Assembly: GCA_958404085.1 (NCBI GenBank) | Contig: CATXZX010000034.1 | Location: forward strand, 1-9,551 | Origin: an uncultured Prevotellaceae bacterium | GTDB taxonomy: Bacteria > Bacteroidota > Bacteroidia > Bacteroidales > Bacteroidaceae | Reading direction: 5' to 3' | Length of the DNA stretch: 9,551 bases | Part shown: positions 1 to 5,708 of the stretch, piece after piece | Layout: each line of letters begins with the position of its first letter | How positions within the stretch are numbered: position 1 is the stretch's first letter | Program-made: the position numbers and the translations under genes | The notes under the pieces: generated by a model | What the model saw: the letters and a program-made list of their open reading frames with translations, nothing else | Databases searched by the model: none | What the model was told of the DNA's origin: nothing

Positions 1-40
1 CTCACAGCTCCTCAACCTCATCCGTAACGGGTGAAACGAT

Positions 41-439
41 TTGTACCTCGACCGCATCGAGGGCATCCGGCCGGGCGGGGCTACCTTCGAGGCCGACCCC
101 TCGTTTGATGCCGGTGCCTACTTCCGCCACAGCTTCGGCATCTACGGCGGACCCGACCTGCGTCCCGAACACGTGGTCATGGAGGTAGACGCGCCGCTGG
201 CTCCCTACGTGAGGAGCCTGCCCCTGCACCGTACGCAGCGTACCGAGGCTTTGGACGGAGGCCGCCTGCGGGTGGAGTTGGACGTGGCCCTGACGGACGA
301 CTTAGTGGCCGAACTGCTGTCCTACGGCCGCCACCTGCGGGTGGTAGCGCCCCGGGCACTGTGCAACCGGCTGTACGAAGAGGCCCTAGCCGTCGTGAAA
401 AGCTACCGGAAGGGCCCTGCGGAAGCCTCAGACTGCTAA
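41..439 (+). CDS. C-terminal WYL-domain fragment of a transcriptional regulator (left-truncated or decayed)
   Basis: The product resembles the C-terminal half of the HTH-WYL (YafY-like) regulators, which use the WYL domain to sense ligands or nucleic acid. Seen: a DRIEGI strand at the start, then an acidic stretch, AYFRHSFGIYGG at about residues 27-38, an APYVRSLPLH segment matching the usual 'pyvrerpwhpsqe' strand, and LLSYG near residue 92 matching the 'wllsfG' motif. The N-terminal HTH domain and the WYL tripeptide region are absent. The frame is closed by TGA at 32-34, so the only upstream start is TTG at 41; an internal ATG lies at 179. The ten codons before the TGA are open in the same frame (SQLLNLIRNG), so either a nonsense mutation or deletion broke a longer gene, or a different gene ends there. 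No ribosome binding site supports the TTG. The family assignment is fairly sure; whether it is an intact gene is not. Confidence 0.6.
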   Translation: MYLDRIEGIRPGGATFEADPSFDAGAYFRHSFGIYGGPDLRPEHVVMEVDAPLAPYVRSLPLHRTQRTEALDGGRLRVELDVALTDDLVAELLSYGRHLRVVAPRALCNRLYEEALAVVKSYRKGPAEASDC

Positions 440-499
440 AAACTGTAAAAAAACGCGCCGCGGCGGACATTCGCGGACAACCCCGTCCGGAAGAGGTCG

Positions 500-507
500 T
501 ACCTTTG
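500..507 (+). promoter_or_regulatory. Bacteroidota -7 promoter box (TACCTTTG) for the HU-type gene
   Basis: TACCTTTG matches the Bacteroides primary sigma -7 consensus TAnnTTTG exactly and is followed by CA, as in the other boxes of this window. No clear TTTG -33 element is present at the expected distance. Transcription would start near 512-516, leaving a leader of about 65 bases before the ATG at 581. A short inverted repeat, GTCAT-N7-ATGAC (512-528), sits at the predicted start of transcription. The 440-499 stretch holds a GC-rich palindrome (456-465) of unknown meaning. Confidence 0.6.
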
Positions 508-580
508 CATTGTCATTCCGGACATGACGAGAGAACTAACAAACCATTTATCATTAACCAAACTAAAACCTTTAACAGCC

Positions 581-1054
581 ATGATTAATTATTCGATTAT
601 CCCCCGCAAGAACCCTGTAAACAAAGTCACGATGTATCACGCCCAGGCACAGACCGTCGCTCCGGTAGACCTCGTATCGCTGGCCCAGGACATCAGTTCG
701 CAGTGTACCGTAACCATCCACGACGTGAAGGCCGTCATCTCGGCCTTAGAGGAACACATCACCCGCAAGTTGCAGAACGGCAACTCGGTGCGCCTGGGCG
801 ACCTCGGCTCGTTCCACGTCACCTTAGTGGGCAAGGGCGCGCCGACGGTGGCCGAACATACGACCGACCTGATAAAAGCCGTCCGCGTACGCTTCGTGTG
901 CAGCAGCCGCATGCGCAACGCCTTCCGCGTAGACAACGGCGTCATCGGATTCCGACGCATCGGCGTGGTGGAACTCCCGGCCGAGGAGGATAAGAATCCC
1001 GACGATACCAAGCCCGAAGAAGGCGGAGGCGGCGAAGTGTCGCCCGAGCAGTAG
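581..1054 (+). CDS. HU-family (HU-related/HIG-type) DNA-binding protein
   Basis: A 157-residue relative of the nucleoid protein HU, longer than the roughly 90 residues of classical HU, as in the Bacteroidales HU-related family (TIGR01201-like, HU-HIG architecture). Seen: the N-terminal MINYSIIPRKNP segment typical of the group, a helical region around residues 28-65, the conserved GDLGSF turn at 73-78, the strand IKAVRVRF with a following SSRMRNAF segment in place of the usual P-containing motif at about 98-115, and a disordered tail at 133-157 rich in Glu, Asp and Gly. The protein should bind and bend DNA as a dimer. ATG 581 is chosen over the in-frame ATG at 524 because homologous proteins begin like the 581 product and because 524 lies only about 10 bases from the predicted transcript start. 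A hairpin and a smalltalk gene follow, the usual companion of this family. Its regulon is unknown. Confidence 0.88.
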   Translation: MINYSIIPRKNPVNKVTMYHAQAQTVAPVDLVSLAQDISSQCTVTIHDVKAVISALEEHITRKLQNGNSVRLGDLGSFHVTLVGKGAPTVAEHTTDLIKAVRVRFVCSSRMRNAFRVDNGVIGFRRIGVVELPAEEDKNPDDTKPEEGGGGEVSPEQ

Positions 1055-1070
1055 GCGCGGCCGTAACCCT

Positions 1071-1108
1071 ACCGTGGCGGCAGGACGCAGCGGCATCCCC
1101 GCCACGGT
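1071..1108 (+). terminator. Stem-loop between the HU-type gene and the smalltalk gene (terminator or attenuator)
   Basis: ACCGTGGCGG at 1071-1080 pairs perfectly with CCGCCACGGT at 1099-1108, leaving an 18-base loop. Only three T residues (1108-1110) follow, so it is a weak intrinsic terminator at best. No TAnnTTTG box is visible between it and the smalltalk start at 1141, so transcription of the small gene probably reads through it. The hairpin may set the ratio of the two products or protect the 3' end of a processed HU message. Confidence 0.5.
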
Positions 1109-1140
1109 TTCTCCCCGATGAACCTTAAAAAACTAATACC

Positions 1141-1242
1141 ATGAAAGCAGAAAAACAAAAGAGCTGGGGGCTGGTCATACAAGCCCTCATAGCCATCCTG
1201 ACAGCCCTTTCGGGCGTACTGGCCGGCTGCCAGTTGCAATAG
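1141..1242 (+). CDS. Smalltalk family small protein (33 aa)
   Basis: A 33-residue ORF too short for most gene callers. Its pattern matches the Bacteroidales smalltalk family: a short charged N-terminus (MKAEKQKSW), then a hydrophobic segment at about residues 10-29, and a Cys near the end. The family is known mainly from its position beside HU-type DNA-binding genes and often an N-acetylmuramoyl-L-alanine amidase gene; its function is, as far as I know, unknown. Here it sits 86 bases after the HU gene and 22 bases before a terminator, and no amidase gene follows. Residues 27-30 read LAGC, a perfect lipobox, with only QLQ behind it, so the whole peptide looks like a lipoprotein signal peptide with almost no mature part. 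It could instead be a plain single-pass membrane peptide. The upstream sequence is A-rich (aaaaaactaatacc) with no Shine-Dalgarno, as is usual in this phylum. Confidence 0.8.
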   Translation: MKAEKQKSWGLVIQALIAILTALSGVLAGCQLQ

Positions 1243-1264
1243 CGCGGCCAGGCTGGAAACAGCG

Positions 1265-1302
1265 GGCGGGCGGCATCCGGAAGGAAGGGCCGCCCGCCTT
1301 TT
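1265..1302 (+). terminator. Rho-independent terminator after the smalltalk gene
   Basis: GGCGGGCGGC at 1265-1274 pairs with GCCGCCCGCC at 1289-1298, a 10-bp all-GC stem with a 14-base loop, followed directly by TTTT (1299-1302). It closes the HU-smalltalk unit. The following 1303-1355 stretch shows nothing recognisable. Confidence 0.8.
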
Positions 1303-1355
1303 GGGGCAGCCAGACAAAATTGAAGGCCGAACAGGGGACGTTGTGGAAAAAAACG

Positions 1356-1363
1356 TATCTTTG
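1356..1363 (+). promoter_or_regulatory. Bacteroidota -7 promoter box (TATCTTTG) for the esterase gene
   Basis: TATCTTTG matches TAnnTTTG exactly and is followed by CA. A near copy, CATCTTTG (1368-1375), lies 12 bases further on, so transcription could begin from either. The predicted start is near 1370, leaving about 38 bases of leader before ATG 1408. A four-codon ORF (MNNL, 1388-1402) lies in this leader. No convincing -33 element is seen. Confidence 0.6.
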
Positions 1364-1407
1364 CATCCATCTTTGTCTCCTATATAAATGAATAACCTAT
1401 AATCGGA

Positions 1408-2232
1408 ATGAAGAAATTCGGAAATTTGTTTTTAGCCCTTTTGATGCTGGGCGCCCTGTCGGTACGGGGAGCGGTGGTCGATACGCTGGCCGTTTACAGC
1501 AAGGCCATGAAGAAGAACATCGAAGTGATCGTGATAACTCCCCAGAGTCCCCGCAGCACGCCGTACCCCGTCGTCTACATGCTGCACGGCCACGGCGGCA
1601 ATGCACGTACCTGGATAACCCTTAAGCCGGAGTTGAAGGAAGCGGCCGACCGCGACGGACTGATATTCGTATGTCCCGACGGAGCGGACAGCTGGTACTG
1701 GGACAGTCCGAAGGATTCGTCCTACCGCTACGAGACCTTTGTGTCGGCCGAGCTGGTGGCGTACGTGGACAGCCGCTACCCCACCGTAAAAGACCGTTCG
1801 GCCCGCGCCATAACGGGCCTGAGCATGGGCGGGCACGGTGCCCTGTGGCTGGCCTTCCGCCACAAGGATGTGTTCGGCGCGGTGGGCAGTACGAGTGGGG
1901 GTGTGGACATACGCCCGTTTCCCGGCAACTGGGGCATGAGCAGGCTGCTGGGCAGCGAGAGCGAGAACCGGGACGTGTGGGAACAGCACACGGTCATCAA
2001 CCAGATAGACCGCATCCGCAACGGCGAGCTGGCCATCATCGTGGACTGCGGTTACAGCGATTTCTTCTTCGAGGTGAACAACGACTTCCACCAGAAACTG
2101 CTGAAGTACAAAATCAACCACGACTTCCTGGTGCGCCCCGGCGCGCACAACGGCGACTATTGGAAAAACTCGATGGATTACCACATCCTGTTCTTCAAGA
2201 AATTCTTCCGCAAGGGCCAGGGCCGGAACTGA
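1408..2232 (+). CDS. Secreted Esterase D/CE1-type alpha/beta-hydrolase
   Basis: A 274-residue serine esterase of the Esterase D/tributyrin esterase group (PF00756 type), which also contains S-formylglutathione hydrolases and feruloyl or acetyl-xylan esterases. Seen: a signal peptide in residues 1-21 or so (MKKF, then a hydrophobic core ending near VRGA), the oxyanion-hole motif MLHGHGG at 58-64, the nucleophile elbow GLSMGG with Ser139, an Asp candidate in DCGYSDFF (Asp213 or Asp218), and the catalytic His247 in PGAHNGDYW. All parts of the triad are present, so the enzyme should be active. The export signal places it in the periplasm or outside the inner membrane, where it could remove acyl groups from glycans or other esters; the substrate cannot be read from sequence. 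It has its own promoter box and terminator and no polysaccharide-utilisation genes beside it in this window. Family confidence is high, substrate unknown. Confidence 0.9.
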   Translation: MKKFGNLFLALLMLGALSVRGAVVDTLAVYSKAMKKNIEVIVITPQSPRSTPYPVVYMLHGHGGNARTWITLKPELKEAADRDGLIFVCPDGADSWYWDSPKDSSYRYETFVSAELVAYVDSRYPTVKDRSARAITGLSMGGHGALWLAFRHKDVFGAVGSTSGGVDIRPFPGNWGMSRLLGSESENRDVWEQHTVINQIDRIRNGELAIIVDCGYSDFFFEVNNDFHQKLLKYKINHDFLVRPGAHNGDYWKNSMDYHILFFKKFFRKGQGRN

Positions 2233-2272
2233 GCCGGCGGAATACTTCCATTCTATCCGGTTCATTAAGTCC

Positions 2273-2324
2273 ACAGTCCGCGTCACCGAAAAAATGTCTT
2301 TCCGGTGGCGCGGACTGTATTTTA
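2273..2324 (+). terminator. Rho-independent terminator after the esterase gene
   Basis: The arms 2273-2288 (ACAGTCCGCGTCACCG) and 2303-2318 form a 16-bp stem with a single G-U pair and a 14-base A-rich loop, followed by ATTTT (2319-2323). It is a strong intrinsic terminator 40 bases after the esterase stop codon. The base composition becomes clearly AT-richer right after it. Confidence 0.85.
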
Positions 2325-2642
2325 AGACAGAAAGACAAATCTGCATACTTCTATTCGTTAAGATTAAGATAATAAAAGGTGTAAACATTCTTACATGTCG
2401 GCATATAGACTTTGATTTTTTTATTTTTCTTTGCAAATAAATATCAAGTTGATAATCGGACTAAGAGGTTTATGAAAAAAGATCGTGTACGGATGTTGTT
2501 TGAGAGTCTCGGATTTTGTTGATTCAAATCTATTTTGGAAGATTAGGCTGAGACCGGATAGGCAGAAGTATCTCCCCGCACGTATTCTAAGTTTAATTTG
2601 ATTTTAAAAAAACCGTTGAGGGAGAGCGGAATTTGTTAGCGT
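2325..2642. other. AT-rich intergenic region and leader of the WG-repeat gene
   Basis: About 320 bases with no convincing gene. It holds AT runs, imperfect promoter-like boxes (TTTCTTTG at 2426-2433, TATTTTG at 2531-2537, TAAGTTTA at 2588-2595) and no exact TAnnTTTG. A 16-codon ORF (2472-2522) starts after a good AAGAGG sequence but has no recognisable product. The promoter of the downstream gene pair must lie here, and I cannot place it with confidence. No tRNA, inverted terminal repeat or att-like duplication is seen. Confidence 0.5.
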
Positions 2643-4274
2643 ATGAGAATACAGAAAAAGATGAGTGGACGGTTGTATCGCCTGCTGACAGCCATGGCAG
2701 TATTTTTGTTTGTGGCGTGTACTGAAGGAGATAAAAGAACGTTGGATTACATTCCTGTAAAGATGGGTGATAAATGGGGGTATGTGAATCGCGAAGGAAA
2801 ATGGCTCATCACTCCACAGTTTGAGAAAGCCTATGCCTTTCGGGATGGATGGGCCGTAGTGGCGCGCGAGGACGGCTCCTATGCCTTTATCAATACCGAC
2901 GGAAAGGTGATGAACGATGTGTGGTACAAGGGTGTTACCCACTTTTCGGAAGGAAAGGCATGGGTGATAGTTGAAAATGCGGCTCCGGTGTTGATTGATA
3001 CCAAAGGAAAAATTCTGGCTGAGGTTCAAGAAGTTGATGTCGTATACAATTACTCAGATGGTCTGGCTCCGGCTTCGGTAAAGGACGAACAGAGCGGAGA
3101 AGTCCGTTACGGTTATCTGGACTCTAAAGGAAAATGGGCCATTTCTCCGCAGTTTGAAAATGTCGGTGTATTTGCGAACGGTCGCGCTTGTGTGGTTCGA
3201 ACCAATTCAGAAACCGGTAGGAATGAATACGGCTACATAGATGTTTCGGGTAAATTGGTGATACCCTATCAGTTTTCGTTCGGTTCGTATTTTAGAAAGA
3301 ACGGATATGCTGTGGTAGAGATAAGAAGCGGCAACGAAAACAAATGGGGATTGATAGACCGCGACGGACACTATGTCATTACGCCGCAGTTCGGCGATTT
3401 GAATGACGACGGCGATGAACTGACGTGTCGCTTTGTAGGTTCGGACCTGTACGGCCGTTGCGACCGGAAAGGAAAAATACAAATGAATCCGCAGTTCAAG
3501 AGTTTGAGTTCTTTTAACGGTGAGAAATTGGCTCCGGCCTCGTTGAACGATGAAAAAGCGGGTTATGTGGACAAGGAAGGCCATTTTGCCATTAATCCGC
3601 AATTCGATTATGCCAGTCCATTTCTTGGAGACATGGCTATCGTGAGGGTAGATGAAAAGTATGGATTTATAGGAGCTGATGGAAAGTATCTGGTAAATCC
3701 GCAGTTTGACGATGTGGATGGTGAAGTTATCAGTATCTACCTTGGAAAGAAAATCATGGACTTTGTAAAAAGTGACTATTTCGACGTGACTTCCATTGCC
3801 GAAAAAATCAAGGAGGGACTGAAAGAAGGGGGCATGATGGGGTACACCCTTGGCATGACCGTAGGCGAACTGATAAAAAAAGCTGGTATGGAAGAGAATC
3901 AAGTGATGACAGATTCGCAAATGCCCACCCGTTTGTTCTATAATGAGTCGTGGATGCCGAAAGCCAGCCTGAGTCTGGATATGCGCGGCAACTTTTTTGA
4001 ATCCGTATCGGATGGCTGGTGGGGTTACGAGAATGTGTTCGATGCAAAGCGGTATCCTGTTAGCATGGAGTGTACGGTGGCCATCAACGACAGCGAGAAA
4101 AAAGACAAGTTGCCCCAATTGTTCGAAGCCGTTAAAAAAGTGTTTCATGCAAGGGAAAATGGAGAACAAGATTCGGTTTTCGCCGTACAAGGTAAATATC
4201 GGTTTAATATCAGTTATGACAACGAAGGGGTTCACATTATAATTTCAAAGAAAGATGAAAACAGAAGTGTTTAA
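2643..4274 (+). CDS. WG-repeat lipoprotein with a C-terminal domain of unknown function
   Basis: A 543-residue exported protein. Residues 1-26 look like a lipoprotein signal peptide: basic start, hydrophobic AMAVFLFVA, then Cys26 (lipobox FVAC; Phe at -3 is unusual but tolerable). Residues 40-356 or so carry about nine WG-type repeats with cores WGYV (45), YAFI (80), YGYLD (156), YGYID (196), WGLID (235), YGRCD (270), AGYVD (306) and YGFIG (340), most followed by an 'I..PQF' strand. Such arrays are thought to form beta-rich, possibly propeller-like binding surfaces. Residues 375-543 are not WG repeats: a helix-like GYTLGMTVGELIKKAG at 400-415 is followed by beta-like strands; I do not recognise this domain. 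ATG 2643 gives the full basic N-terminus; Met7 (2661) is an alternative. A GAGGGAGAG tract lies about 15-20 bases upstream of 2643. The end overlaps the next gene by 20 bases, so the two are probably made together. Codon use is AT-richer than in the flanking genes. Ligand unknown. Confidence 0.85.
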   Translation: MRIQKKMSGRLYRLLTAMAVFLFVACTEGDKRTLDYIPVKMGDKWGYVNREGKWLITPQFEKAYAFRDGWAVVAREDGSYAFINTDGKVMNDVWYKGVTHFSEGKAWVIVENAAPVLIDTKGKILAEVQEVDVVYNYSDGLAPASVKDEQSGEVRYGYLDSKGKWAISPQFENVGVFANGRACVVRTNSETGRNEYGYIDVSGKLVIPYQFSFGSYFRKNGYAVVEIRSGNENKWGLIDRDGHYVITPQFGDLNDDGDELTCRFVGSDLYGRCDRKGKIQMNPQFKSLSSFNGEKLAPASLNDEKAGYVDKEGHFAINPQFDYASPFLGDMAIVRVDEKYGFIGADGKYLVNPQFDDVDGEVISIYLGKKIMDFVKSDYFDVTSIAEKIKEGLKEGGMMGYTLGMTVGELIKKAGMEENQVMTDSQMPTRLFYNESWMPKASLSLDMRGNFFESVSDGWWGYENVFDAKRYPVSMECTVAINDSEKKDKLPQLFEAVKKVFHARENGEQDSVFAVQGKYRFNISYDNEGVHIIISKKDENRSV

Positions 4275-5508
4275 TAAATTTATTTTGGCGTTGTGGGTTG
4301 CGGCGTTGTGGGTCGTGACGGGTATGGCTCAAGAACAAGAAGAACAGTTGCCTATCATTAATCCTTATCCTGATATACCGTTTTTTGCTGATGAATACAG
4401 TGCGTTGAAATTGTTTAAGACAGAAGATGCCGATGCACAAAGCGGTGTAGCCTTGTTTATGGAGAAAAAATATGCCAATGCCGTTCCCTTCCTGCAACGG
4501 GCGGCCAAACAGGGTGACGGTCTGTCCATGTCCTTGTTGGGTTTTATGTATGGCAGTGGCCTGGGAGTGGAGAAAAGCGGACAGATAGCACATAACATGT
4601 TAGAAAAAGGCATACAGGCCAAATGTCCGTTGGCGCATTGCTACAATGCTTATTTTTATATAAATGACCAAAAGATAAAAGAGGCGGTGGCTGAGTATGA
4701 GAAAGCCATCAGCATGGACGGAAACTGTGCGTTGGCCTATTACATGTTGTCGCGTCTGTATTGGTATGCCGGGAAGTACGACTTGTCTGTATCTTATCTG
4801 GAACAAGTGAATGAGTCTGGAGTACCTGTACCGAACGTGTTGGGACGGTTGTACGCTGAAGGTAAGGTCGTGTCTCCAAATTATGACAAAGCATTCAATT
4901 ACCTTACAGTTGATGGTTGGCGTTATACTCCATCCGAACAAATGTTGTTGGCTCAGTTGTATTACTACGGCCGTGGAGCAGGAACAGAAAATTTTATAAA
5001 GAAAATGCAGAAGAGCAGCAAATATACCAAGCATTACTTTAAAGATGGAGAAAGCGGCCGGGCCAGCATAACAGATGCGTTGATTATTCTGGAACGCTTG
5101 GTGGCTGACGGTTATACACCGGCAACAGAACTGTACAATAAGGTAAAGGCGGAACACGAGGAACGACATGCACAGGCCAATGAACTTACGCCAGTGCTGT
5201 TCAGCGATGCTGCCAGACGTTATATTCAATCATACAGGCTTCCCAACAAACCGGCCATAGAAAGTGCAGGGTTCGGCGAGATAGTGGTGACAGCCCGCGT
5301 CTCGTCGTCAGGACGTGTGCTGAGTGCCAGCTTGAAAAGCCGCGTGTTGCAGCGTCTGGATGAGGATGCGTTGAATTTGGTTCGGGGTATGCCGGCCTTG
5401 AAACCCGGAACTCGAGGAGGTTTTCCGGTCGATATGGTTGTAGATATAGGCATCAGGTTTTTTCCGTCTTATTCGGTAAAGTTCAAAAAGTGCCTGCCGG
5501 CACAATAA
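4255..5508 (+). CDS. Secreted Sel1/TPR-repeat protein with a C-terminal TonB-C-like domain
   Basis: A 417-residue protein. Residues 1-25 form a signal peptide (hydrophobic LALWVAALWVV, cleavage likely after TGMA). Residues 70-120 are a Sel1-type repeat (AVPFLQRAAKQGD followed by LLGFMYGSGLGV), 125-185 are TPR-like (EAVAEYEKAISMDGNCALAY), and 190-245 hold a second Sel1-like unit (LGRLYAEGKVVSPNYDKAF, then LAQLYYYGRG). Residues 338-402 resemble the TonB C-terminal domain: GEIVVTARVSSSGRVLSA, then LDEDALNLVRGMPALKPG, then a GFPVDMVVDIGIRF strand. Classical TonB has an uncleaved membrane anchor and a Pro-rich spacer; neither is present, so energy transduction is doubtful and a periplasmic scaffold or adaptor role is more likely. 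Its start lies inside the WG-repeat gene (20-base overlap), which implies coupled translation and a shared function. A strong terminator follows. Domain calls are fairly secure; the biological role is inference. Confidence 0.85.
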   Translation: MKTEVFNKFILALWVAALWVVTGMAQEQEEQLPIINPYPDIPFFADEYSALKLFKTEDADAQSGVALFMEKKYANAVPFLQRAAKQGDGLSMSLLGFMYGSGLGVEKSGQIAHNMLEKGIQAKCPLAHCYNAYFYINDQKIKEAVAEYEKAISMDGNCALAYYMLSRLYWYAGKYDLSVSYLEQVNESGVPVPNVLGRLYAEGKVVSPNYDKAFNYLTVDGWRYTPSEQMLLAQLYYYGRGAGTENFIKKMQKSSKYTKHYFKDGESGRASITDALIILERLVADGYTPATELYNKVKAEHEERHAQANELTPVLFSDAARRYIQSYRLPNKPAIESAGFGEIVVTARVSSSGRVLSASLKSRVLQRLDEDALNLVRGMPALKPGTRGGFPVDMVVDIGIRFFPSYSVKFKKCLPAQ

Positions 5509-5537
5509 GCATACGTCAACCTGTTCAAGTCTGACAG

Positions 5538-5578
5538 AAAGCCATTTTAGGAATGCAAATGTTCCTAAAATGGCTTTT
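5538..5578 (+). terminator. Rho-independent terminator after the WG/Sel1 gene pair
   Basis: A perfect 16-bp inverted repeat (5538-5553 AAAGCCATTTTAGGAA and 5562-5577) with an 8-base loop, ending in TTTT. It lies 29 bases after the Sel1 gene stop and separates this pair from leuS. The following 5579-5700 stretch shows no gene or recognisable element apart from a small ATTCGAAT palindrome. Confidence 0.85.
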
Positions 5579-5700
5579 ATGGGTTGTAAACATCGATAAT
5601 TCGAATCTGGAGCTGTAATAAGAAACTCCTGTAACCGATATTCTGGAAAAATACTTGTCATTCTTCGCCCCCTGCCGTCCGATAAGTCGATATTTATGAG

Positions 5701-5708
5701 TAATTTTG
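5701..5708 (+). promoter_or_regulatory. Bacteroidota -7 promoter box (TAATTTTG) for leuS
   Basis: TAATTTTG matches TAnnTTTG exactly and is followed by CA. It is the only exact match in the gap between the terminator at 5578 and the leuS start. No good -33 TTTG is seen. The implied transcript start near 5713-5716 gives a leader of about 105 bases. Confidence 0.6.

Noticed and set aside
454..466. GC-rich palindrome CGCCGCGGCG, with a T run on the minus strand, as a minus-strand terminator
   Set aside because: The palindrome has no loop, and no minus-strand gene exists upstream of it to terminate.
524..580. An upstream in-frame ATG extending the HU-type protein by 19 residues
   Set aside because: The extension is unlike HU family N-termini and begins almost at the predicted transcript start.
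1432..2436. A 334-codon open frame on the minus strand opposite the esterase
   Set aside because: It shadows the esterase gene and reads through its terminator hairpin; its Val/Ala/His-rich translation resembles antisense of codon-biased coding sequence rather than a protein.
2472..2522. A 16-codon ORF (MKKDRV...) after an AAGAGG sequence
   Set aside because: The ribosome binding site is tempting, but the peptide matches nothing I know, lacks an exact promoter box and could easily arise by chance in AT-rich DNA. It could be a leader ORF, so it is recorded here only.
2643..3710. The WG repeats as a DNA tandem-repeat array
   Set aside because: The repetition is at protein level only; the nucleotide copies are too diverged for a DNA repeat or recombination array.
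3207..4235. A 342-codon open frame on the minus strand opposite the WG-repeat gene
   Set aside because: The + strand frame has a clear signal peptide and repeats; the antisense frame has no domain and no leader.
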